A DNA stretch of 5,114 nt from NCBI GenBank assembly GCA_003694975.1, contig RFJH01000014.1:1-5114 (forward strand), read 5' to 3'. Below the pieces are notes generated by a model. The model made no database searches. It saw only the letters and a list, made by a program, of their open reading frames with translations, and had not been told where the DNA came from. The stretch comes from Anaerolineae bacterium. GTDB lineage: Bacteria > Chloroflexota > Anaerolineae > Anaerolineales > Villigracilaceae. The position numbers and the translations under genes are program-made. Positions within the stretch are counted from its first letter, which is position 1. Each line of letters starts with the position of its first letter. Positions 1 to 4,765 of the stretch are shown piece by piece.

Positions 1-53
1 AAGTAGATGATGGCCGTGCCGTGATCGGCGGAGATAAAGAGAGTTTTCAACAT
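1..53 (-). CDS. N-terminus of an unidentified protein (partial)
   Basis: An ATG at 53-51 opens a frame that stays open to the window edge and reads MLKTLFISADHGTAIIY. It begins only 3 bp after the methyltransferase stop codon (TGA, 59-57), on the same strand, which is the spacing expected inside an operon. The start looks like a first beta strand (LKTLFIS) followed by a short ADHG turn, as in many nucleotide-binding or glycosyltransferase-like Rossmann proteins, but 17 residues are too few to name a family. No strong Shine-Dalgarno precedes it, so translation may depend on coupling to the upstream gene. GC here is about 50%, between the AT-rich methyltransferase gene and the GC-rich genes further upstream. 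Confidence 0.6.
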   Translation of the reverse strand, partial: MLKTLFISADHGTAIIY

Positions 54-56
54 GGC

Positions 57-965
57 TCAAGGTTTCCGCTTAATACAAACAAACAAGCGGCGCGTCTCCC
101 CAAATCCATATATCCATAAGCGGCGCTTCCCCAAGAGGAACCAAAAAGCATTAAGCCACATTGCAAACCGTTGCATAGGTAAACGAAGCCAAATCCTATT
201 CAAGGTTGGGAAATGCCACTGAGAAAAAACGACGGCGTCAAAACCATGTCTTTCAAAGGCAGTCATCCACTCGTGAACAGTGTATTCATGCTCACCGAAA
301 TCTCGCCGAGTGAAACTTTCATCAGGATGTATTCCGTACTTTTTCTTTAAAAGGGGGTTCAATTCAACATCAAGTTTGGCTTCTAACTCTTCTCGTGTAT
401 AGTGATCATCCCATGCTCGATCAACAGCAATAATTGCCCCCCCTGTTTTAAGCACACGAGCACATTCTTTTAACGTGACATCTAAATTCTCGGAGTGGTG
501 AAACGAATCGATATCTAACACATACGCTTGAGAGGAATCGGGAACCTGCAGATTGTTAAAATCGCCTATTACTCTTTGTATCTTAGCAGTATCAGCCCCT
601 ATACTCTCAAACACCAATGGCATAATCAGACGGACAAACTGTTCGGAGAACTCCACCGCATAGACTTTATCAATAAAGTCCATACGTGACAAAATCCCAG
701 CACCGACACCCGTTCCGGATCCCATATCTATTGCTTGGCCCCTGCTTCTATGACCTATACGTTGTAAAAAATCAAAAGCGGCCAAGACAAAATCTTTCAG
801 TTGCGAAAAATCCCGCAGTGCCTGCCCATGGGCATCACGCAGACTTATCCCCTGTTTAACTGCTCGAATCTCTTCTTGTGCGCGATGATCCATACCTATT
901 TGAGCCTTATCTAAAGCCAGTTCCGTCATCTTCCAGTACAAGGGAGGAGAGAGTTTTTTCACCAT
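57..965 (-). CDS. Class I SAM-dependent methyltransferase
   Basis: Predicted soluble methyltransferase of 302 residues that would transfer a methyl group from S-adenosylmethionine; the acceptor is unknown, and the neighbourhood suggests a sugar or glycan intermediate. Motif I is clear (AIDMGSGTGVG, residues 78-88). The acidic residue ending strand beta 2 is E105 (VYAVEFS), D135 fits the adenine-contact position (VIGDFNN), and the post-motif region DIDSFHHSENLD (151-162) is followed by a typical RVLKTGGAIIAVDRAW strand. The N-terminal 75 residues are helical and may act as a lid; the basic C-terminus repeats a G-x-x-RRL pattern 11 codons apart. A GTG at 983 is in frame, but the ATG at 965 is preferred because AAGGA lies 7 nt before it. 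The gene starts 19 bp after the GT2 stop. Its base composition (about 42-50% GC) is clearly lower than that of genes beyond 1505, suggesting transfer. Confidence 0.85.
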   Translation of the reverse strand: MVKKLSPPLYWKMTELALDKAQIGMDHRAQEEIRAVKQGISLRDAHGQALRDFSQLKDFVLAAFDFLQRIGHRSRGQAIDMGSGTGVGAGILSRMDFIDKVYAVEFSEQFVRLIMPLVFESIGADTAKIQRVIGDFNNLQVPDSSQAYVLDIDSFHHSENLDVTLKECARVLKTGGAIIAVDRAWDDHYTREELEAKLDVELNPLLKKKYGIHPDESFTRRDFGEHEYTVHEWMTAFERHGFDAVVFSQWHFPTLNRIWLRLPMQRFAMWLNAFWFLLGKRRLWIYGFGETRRLFVCIKRKP

Positions 966-972
966 AATTTGT

Positions 973-977
973 TCCTT
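973..977 (-). promoter_or_regulatory. Ribosome binding site of the methyltransferase
   Basis: AAGGA on the minus strand, 7 nt before the ATG at 965. It decides for that ATG over the in-frame GTG at 983, which has no good Shine-Dalgarno. It lies in the short gap after the GT2 stop codon. Confidence 0.6.
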
Positions 978-984
978 CTTCACT

Positions 985-1944
985 TTAGGAGTAGTATAGA
1001 TCGAATATAGAATTATAAACTTTCAACAAGACTTTTTTCACAATTGGGACCTCAAGCAATCGTTTCAACCCCTTTGCCCTCGTTTTCGTCTTGCTCACAC
1101 TTTTTTGATACCGATCTTCCAAATATTTTGTTGAATTACTGAGATTCATCACCAAAGGGTCAGGCACCATTAAACGCAGATAGCCCTGGGCATTCATGCG
1201 CTCATCTAATTGACGGACTTGTCCCATAGGCCTAGACATGCTAAAGGGTAAAAACCGCTGCAATATTGACTTGTACGCCACGAACTGCCAATGGGAGGCG
1301 CCCACAAAGGCTTTTACACCTTTATAGGTTACCATCCAGTAATCGGTACTCTCATAACGCAAGCGTATTTCAGCCTCTGGCTGACCCAGGCTCAAATCAA
1401 ATTCCCGATAAATATCCCATGGAATAAACTTCCCTTGTGACAAGGCTACTTCTTTTGTCTCTTTTGCCCATTTCAATGTCGAACTATACAAGAGAGGGTT
1501 GGTGTGAAACGGTCGCGAGGTGACCATGCCCACGTTCGGGAAGGTCTCCAGTATCTCGACCGAACGGGAGAGCCAGCCCGGATAGAACAGGACATCGCTA
1601 TCGGCGTAGGCGATGATCTCTCCGGGTGCGCCGCCGAAGATGATGTTCCACGCGCCGCCCTTGCCCAGGTTCTTTTCGGAGAGGATGAGATACTGGATGC
1701 GTCCGGCCTCCTTCTCGGCGACGAGGTACTCGCGCGCCTCTTCGCACGAACCGTTATCGAAGACGAGGAGGTCGAAGGGCAGGTCGGCGCCTTCGCGCAG
1801 GCTGTTCAAACATACCTTGAGCACGTCCAGGCTCTCGGCGTAGAAGCCGCTCAGGAAGGGGATATAACTCAGGACGGCGACGGTGATCCGTTCCGGTTTG
1901 GCAACGCTCTTGACGAACTTGGCGGGGTTTTGGCCTTTGCGCAT
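985..1944 (-). CDS. GT2-type glycosyltransferase, compositionally chimeric
   Basis: Predicted GT-A fold inverting glycosyltransferase of 319 residues, using a nucleotide-sugar donor; no membrane segment is evident. The first strand is ITVAVLSY (20-27), then FDNGS (62-66), the NLGKGGAWN segment (92-100) and a DSD metal-binding motif (ADSDVLFYPGW, 114-124). The C-terminal half carries YKGVKAFVGASHWQF and GQVRQLDERMNAQGY, probably the acceptor side. The frame is open further upstream to 2145, but that extension overlaps the preceding gene out of frame and translates a repeat, so the ATG at 1944 is chosen. No Shine-Dalgarno precedes it; the 71 bp upstream gap is largely a heptamer repeat. Codons 1-148 are GC-rich, whereas those after about 1505 turn AT-rich (TTG, AAA, GAA, ATA) without any frame disruption. 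This points to a recombination joint inside the gene. The family call is firm; donor and acceptor are unknown. Confidence 0.85.
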   Translation of the reverse strand: MRKGQNPAKFVKSVAKPERITVAVLSYIPFLSGFYAESLDVLKVCLNSLREGADLPFDLLVFDNGSCEEAREYLVAEKEAGRIQYLILSEKNLGKGGAWNIIFGGAPGEIIAYADSDVLFYPGWLSRSVEILETFPNVGMVTSRPFHTNPLLYSSTLKWAKETKEVALSQGKFIPWDIYREFDLSLGQPEAEIRLRYESTDYWMVTYKGVKAFVGASHWQFVAYKSILQRFLPFSMSRPMGQVRQLDERMNAQGYLRLMVPDPLVMNLSNSTKYLEDRYQKSVSKTKTRAKGLKRLLEVPIVKKVLLKVYNSIFDLYYS

Positions 1945-1946
1945 GA

Positions 1947-1996
1947 GAGGATTGAGGATTGAAGATTGAGGATTGAGGATTGGTGATTGGAGGATT
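1947..1996. repeat. Tandem heptamer repeat (GAGGATT)
   Basis: On the plus strand five units in strict 7-bp register (GAGGATT, GAGGATT, GAAGATT, GAGGATT, GAGGATT; 1947-1981) are followed by a diverged unit GGTGATT (1982-1988) and an 8-bp variant GGAGGATT (1989-1996). On the minus strand it reads as repeated AATCCTC just before the GT2 ATG at 1944. It has no start codon of its own and displaces any normal ribosome binding site. Such short heptamer arrays between genes are known from cyanobacteria and, in my recollection, Chloroflexota. Confidence 0.85.
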
Positions 1997-2015
1997 GGAT
2001 GGGTGGGTAGTGGAG

Positions 2016-2921
2016 TTAACGGAGGAGGCGGCGGAGGCGCTTCGCCCAGCGTTTTGGACGGACGAGGTTCTCCACGGTGCGCTCCGGCAGGAAGGCGAAG
2101 AGGCGACGCAGGAACAACTCCACGCCGCGCCAGAAGCGACCCCACGAGGGACGCGGCGGCGTGATTCTACCGCTCACCAGGCGGGCGCTGGCATCCAGAA
2201 TGGTGTAGCGGATGACGGCCACGCCGCCCGCCAGGCGGACGTTCTCCTCCGTCTCCGGCAGGTCGTAGTGCGGCTTCCCGCCCGGCAGGTGGCCGTAATC
2301 GTGATTTTGATGCACGATGACGACATCGCGGGTGGCGTCCACCACCTCCCAGCCCTCGCGGCGCGCCTTGTAGATCATCCAGTTATCCCATCCGGCGCGC
2401 CCGATGGCGAAATCGGGCACCTCCGTGTAACAGGCGCGCGGGAAGACGAAATAATCGCTGCCCGCCGGTTTGTGCAGACGCCCCTCCCGATACAGTCGCG
2501 CCCGCAGGCGCGTTTGCCAGCCCGGGGAGAAATCGAGCGCCTCGTGCACGTCCAGGTCCCAGCGGCGACCGATAAGGACGAAACGCTCTCGCCGCGCGGC
2601 GACCCGACGCGCCGCCTCGACGAAATCGGGCAGGAGCACGATATCCGCGTTCACGATGCCCAGCAAGGGACTCTCGCTGTGCTCACGCGCCAGAGCGAAC
2701 ATGGAGGAGATGAGCGGCGTACCGTAGGCGTTGCGCGCCACCTCCGCGAGGTGCCGCACGCCCAGTTCGCGCGCCGCCTCGGCCAGACCGGGCTCATCGC
2801 CCAGCAAAATCACCTCCACATCGGGCAGAAGGGTCCACGAACGGATGGCGTTGCGCTGGATGAGGGCAATGCGAGGGTCGGTGAAGGGTTTGGGAGCGGA
2901 GAAAAGCGTAAGAAAGGGCAT
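2016..2921 (-). CDS. Putative GT-A fold glycosyltransferase with NAD motif
   Basis: A 301-residue protein, probably a nucleotide-sugar glycosyltransferase of the surface-glycan pathway. The N-terminal half looks like a GT-A core: LTLFSAPKPF (4-13), a strand VEVILLGDE (35-43), then LLGIVNADIVLLPDF (86-100), in which N91-A-D93 occupies the place of the usual DxD metal motif. Further on, KPAGSDYFVFPR (151-162) and FAIGRAGWDNWMIY (171-184) look like conserved family signatures, followed by VVIVHQNHDYGH (200-211), a possible catalytic or metal-binding histidine/aspartate cluster. The last 35 residues are strongly basic and may bind membrane surfaces. No signal peptide or membrane helix is seen. 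It starts 23 bp after the SpsF-like gene and has no clear Shine-Dalgarno. I do not recognise a named gene; the glycosyltransferase call rests on fold-like motifs and context. Confidence 0.65.
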   Translation of the reverse strand: MPFLTLFSAPKPFTDPRIALIQRNAIRSWTLLPDVEVILLGDEPGLAEAARELGVRHLAEVARNAYGTPLISSMFALAREHSESPLLGIVNADIVLLPDFVEAARRVAARRERFVLIGRRWDLDVHEALDFSPGWQTRLRARLYREGRLHKPAGSDYFVFPRACYTEVPDFAIGRAGWDNWMIYKARREGWEVVDATRDVVIVHQNHDYGHLPGGKPHYDLPETEENVRLAGGVAVIRYTILDASARLVSGRITPPRPSWGRFWRGVELFLRRLFAFLPERTVENLVRPKRWAKRLRRLLR

Positions 2922-2944
2922 AGAAAGAACGTAGAAACGAGAGA

Positions 2945-3763
2945 TCAGAAGCGTTCGTCTATTTCACGCAGCGTTTTGTGGCGGACATTGGCGTTGATGG
3001 CACTCAGCGCCGGTTCTCGCTGGACAAGCGTCAGCACGTCCTGCCAGGAGAACTCCTCGCGGCCTCCGAAGCGGGCGTAGACCTGACGGATGAACTCCAG
3101 ATCTTCGGGCGTGTCCACCGTCCAGCGGTAGTGACCGTAATCCGGTTCGTGATGCAACTGGGCGATGCGGAAGCCGCGCGGGGAGGTGCCGGTGGCGAGG
3201 CGGAGGGTCGCATGGCCGAATGGCCGCCGGTCGGACATCTGGACGCCTTCGTAGAGGTAGGGCATGACGTGCTCGCGTTGGAAGGGCTGGTCCGCCTCGC
3301 GCCAGGCGCGCTCCAGAGCGGCCATCGTGCAGACCTCGACATCCAGACCGATGGGAAAGGAACGCGTGAACGGCGGCGGCAGGCGGTTGCAGGCGAAATC
3401 GAACCCGCCCTGGCGGAACACGTCCACCACCTGATCAATCAACGCCGGATCGATCACGGGACAATCCGCGGTGACGCGCACCACGACCTCCGCATGGGAC
3501 TGACGCGCCGCCTGATAATAGCGGTCGAGCACGTCGAGGAGGCTGCCCCGGGCGCAGGGAATGCCCATCGAAGCGCAGAACGCGGCCACGGCGTCGTCCG
3601 AGGCGTCCGTTGACGTGGCGACGAGGACCTCGTCCAGGGTCTGCGCGCGCCGCGTCCGCGCGACGACGCGCTCCAGCATGGGGCGTCCGGCGATGTCCTT
3701 CAGCACTTTGCCGGGCAGGCGCGAGGATTGCAGGCGCGCCTGGATGATAGCGACGGTTCTCAT
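2945..3763 (-). CDS. spsF: SpsF-like cytidylyltransferase-family protein
   Basis: A 272-residue cytosolic protein of the SpsF/acylneuraminate cytidylyltransferase group (COG1861), related to enzymes that activate acidic sugars as CMP-sugars. The nucleotide-binding signature IIQARLQSSRLPGKVL is at residues 6-21, with the S-R-L-P-G-K core intact. Next come the strand DEVLVATS (44-51), ARGSLLDVLDRYYQAA (71-86), RVTADCPVIDP (96-106) with D100 and D105 as likely metal or sugar ligands, and a FPIGLDVE segment. QREHVMPYLYE and YRWTVDTPEDLEFI follow in the C-terminal third, also typical of the family. Length is normal for the group. The ATG at 3763 overlaps the TGA of the upstream LapA-like gene (ATGA), so the two are probably translationally coupled; the upstream AGAAGAG is only a weak Shine-Dalgarno. 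The family is clear, but the actual sugar substrate cannot be read from the sequence. Confidence 0.88.
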   Translation of the reverse strand: MRTVAIIQARLQSSRLPGKVLKDIAGRPMLERVVARTRRAQTLDEVLVATSTDASDDAVAAFCASMGIPCARGSLLDVLDRYYQAARQSHAEVVVRVTADCPVIDPALIDQVVDVFRQGGFDFACNRLPPPFTRSFPIGLDVEVCTMAALERAWREADQPFQREHVMPYLYEGVQMSDRRPFGHATLRLATGTSPRGFRIAQLHHEPDYGHYRWTVDTPEDLEFIRQVYARFGGREEFSWQDVLTLVQREPALSAINANVRHKTLREIDERF

Positions 3764-4065
3764 GCGCTCTTCTTCGAGGCGGACTTTTTGCGCGGGGAGG
3801 GCTTCTTCGGTTTCGGCTTTGGATTTTCCAGCGCAGCGAGTTTACGGCGATGGACCATGAGCGCAATACTGCGACCGATCACCGTCGGCAGCATCAGTGC
3901 GACACCCAGAATGATTCCTATCCCAAGTGCGATCAGGAGGAAAGTGCCCATCGCGCCCTGGAAAAGGTATCCAAAGACCGAGATTTGCACGAGCACGGGA
4001 TTTTCCAGCGCGATGACCACCGCGGCGATGATGACGACAACAAGCAAAAGGATGCTGATAATCAC
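3760..4065 (-). CDS. LapA/DUF1049-type membrane protein, basic tail
   Basis: A 101-residue membrane protein with two helices, at about residues 2-20 and 38-62, joined by a short loop carrying the family's ENPVLVQISVFGY signature (N22-P23, V26-Q27). This is the architecture of LapA (DUF1049), which in enterobacteria works with LapB in lipopolysaccharide assembly; the role here is unknown. The cytoplasmic tail (83-101) has nine Lys/Arg and no acidic residue, alternating with Pro and Ser. The start is GTG at 4065, supported by AAGGAGG with a 6-nt spacer. It aligns without gaps over residues 1-68 with the protein encoded just upstream, so the two arose by tandem duplication. Its stop overlaps the start of the SpsF-like gene, tying a membrane protein to a sugar-activating enzyme. 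In a monoderm organism an LPS role would be impossible. Confidence 0.85.
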   Translation of the reverse strand: MIISILLLVVVIIAAVVIALENPVLVQISVFGYLFQGAMGTFLLIALGIGIILGVALMLPTVIGRSIALMVHRRKLAALENPKPKPKKPSPRKKSASKKSA

Positions 4066-4071
4066 GGTCTG

Positions 4072-4078
4072 CCTCCTT
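4072..4078 (-). promoter_or_regulatory. Strong ribosome binding site for a GTG start
   Basis: AAGGAGG on the minus strand, 6 nt before the GTG at 4065, inside the 24-bp gap between the two LapA-like genes. It establishes the non-ATG start of the second copy. Confidence 0.85.
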
Positions 4079-4089
4079 GCAGATGGCGG

Positions 4090-4410
4090 CTACTCTTCCG
4101 CCTGGGTGGAGGAGGGTTCGCTTGCACTTTCCTCCTCCGAGCGCCTGGCTTCTTGCTCCTCCGCGGCTTTCTCCAGTTTCTTGATTCTCCTGCGCAATGA
4201 GGAAATCGTCAGGCTGCGTTTGAGCACCGCAGGTGACATGACCAGCACGCCGATCACCACGCCCAGCGCCAGGGCAATCAGGACGAACAACGCCAGCGAG
4301 CCTTGCGTGGAGTAATTGAAGAACGAGACCTGCACAATAGCCGGATTCTGCAACGCGAAGACCACACCGGCCACGGCCAGTACCAGAGCAATGATCAGAA
4401 AGAGTAACAT
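4090..4410 (-). CDS. LapA/DUF1049-type membrane protein, acidic coiled-coil tail
   Basis: A 106-residue membrane protein of the LapA (DUF1049) type: helix 1 at about residues 2-20, the loop LQNPAIVQVSFFNY (20-33), helix 2 at about 38-60, then a cytoplasmic tail. The tail starts basic (SLRRRIKKL, 71-79) and becomes an acidic, probably coiled-coil stretch (80-106) with ten Glu and only three Lys/Arg. An in-frame ATG lies at 4443, but the ATG at 4410 is chosen because AGGAGG sits 5 nt before it and because helix 1 then begins directly, as in the paralogue. It is the first gene of the probable operon, with 355 bp of gene-free repeat-rich sequence upstream and the paralogue 24 bp downstream. The domain call is firm and the function unknown. 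Confidence 0.85.
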   Translation of the reverse strand: MLLFLIIALVLAVAGVVFALQNPAIVQVSFFNYSTQGSLALFVLIALALGVVIGVLVMSPAVLKRSLTISSLRRRIKKLEKAAEEQEARRSEEESASEPSSTQAEE

Positions 4411-4415
4411 GGATG

Positions 4416-4421
4416 CCTCCT
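4416..4421 (-). promoter_or_regulatory. Ribosome binding site of the first LapA-like gene
   Basis: AGGAGG on the minus strand with a 5-nt spacer to the ATG at 4410. It rules against the in-frame ATG at 4443, which would add 11 residues ahead of the first membrane helix. Confidence 0.8.
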
Positions 4422-4495
4422 GCTGTGTGACTTCACCATACAACGGCTGCTCGATAGTTTCACGATTGGGCCGGACGGAGGGCGTCTCGCCTACG

Positions 4496-4610
4496 GTCTC
4501 GCCGCTCGGCGAGGGGACGGGATGAATCCCATCCTACAGCCCGCCCAGGCGTTGAAAGCAGCCCGAAGGGCTTTGCAGTGCGAGCCGGACGGTTTACCGT
4601 TCGGCGAGAC
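4496..4610. repeat. Modular multi-hairpin intergenic repeat
   Basis: The ends are a perfect 9-bp inverted repeat, GTCTCGCCG (4496-4504) and CGGCGAGAC (4602-4610). Inside are three hairpins. At 4515-4534, GGGAT and ATCCC close on GA and extend to nine pairs with one mismatch. At 4560-4572, AGCCC and GGGCT close on GAA. At 4584-4605 a 10-pair stem with one wobble (GCCGGACGGT/ACCGTTCGGC) closes on TT; it shares 4602-4605 with the right end arm. A competing hairpin CTCGCC/GGCGAG sits at 4498-4513. GCCGGACGG occurs twice (4470-4478, 4584-4592). The arrangement suggests a dispersed, REP-like or non-autonomous element. Confidence 0.7.
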
Positions 4611-4670
4611 ATGCCCCGCCCACCCTATTCTATACAAGTTCGCCGAAAGGCGCGGTCGGGAGTTCGACGC

Positions 4671-4759
4671 GGCGCTCCCTCGACTGCGGCTTCGACCTCC
4701 GCTCGACGCGCTGACTCGCGCTGAGCGGAGCCGCCGCAAGGCGGCGCAGTCGAAGCGCC
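4671..4759. repeat. Long imperfect palindrome with nested stems
   Basis: The outer arms GGCGCT-ccc-TCGACTGCG (4671-4688) and CGCAGTCGAAGCGCC (4745-4759) pair over 15 bp with a 3-base bulge. Nested inside are CTCCGCTC (4697-4704) with GAGCGGAG (4723-4730), and GCCGCC-GCAA-GGCGGC (4730-4745), which shares its last base with the outer arm. It ends 6 bp beyond the GT4 stop codon. Without a T-tract it is not a standard terminator; it could act as a 3'-end stabiliser, a REP-like element or a repeat of unknown mobility. Confidence 0.7.
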
Positions 4760-4765
4760 CCTCGA

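Larger units (their letters stand above)
4411..4765. other. 355-bp gene-free region, rich in inverted repeats
   Basis: No convincing gene is seen on either strand; the open frames here are short, Arg/Ala/Pro-rich and unlike any family I know. It must hold the promoter of the LapA-like/SpsF operon unless that operon is read through from the GT4 gene. The best promoter-like pair on the minus strand is GTGAAA (4463-4458) and TATGGT (4440-4435), 17 bp apart, which is weak. Two palindromic blocks (4496-4610 and 4671-4759) are listed separately. Between them lies a small hairpin CGCC-GAAA-GGCG (4641-4652). No hairpin is followed by a T-tract in either direction, so a classical intrinsic terminator for the GT4 gene is not evident. 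Confidence 0.7.

Noticed and set aside
1012..1043. TATAAT at 1017-1012 on the minus strand as an internal promoter for the methyltransferase
   Set aside because: The -10 match is perfect, but it lies in AT-rich coding sequence and no good -35 hexamer sits at 16-18 bp; a chance match is likely.
1947..1996. Heptamer array as a CRISPR array
   Set aside because: The units are 7 bp in direct contact, with no unique spacers and no repeat of CRISPR length.
1945..2145. Upstream extension of the GT2 frame by 67 codons to an ATG at 2145
   Set aside because: It overlaps the end of the preceding glycosyltransferase out of frame and translates the heptamer repeat into a low-complexity Pro/Ile/Leu/Asn stretch; the conserved protein begins just after the ATG at 1944.
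1980..3080. A long plus-strand open frame (366 codons) opposite the two glycosyltransferase genes and the end of the SpsF-like gene
   Set aside because: It is antisense to genes with clear family motifs in GC-rich DNA, spans two gene boundaries and a repeat, is rich in Arg/Ala/His/Gln and shows no recognisable domain; it is a shadow of high GC.
4626..4634. TATAGAATA on the minus strand as a promoter -10 element for the LapA-like operon
   Set aside because: The sequence 17 bp upstream is GC-rich and does not resemble a -35 element; it also lies over 200 bp from the start codon.
4671..4759. Palindrome as an intrinsic terminator of the GT4 gene
   Set aside because: The stem is strong, but no run of T follows it on the minus strand, so it was kept as a repeat only.
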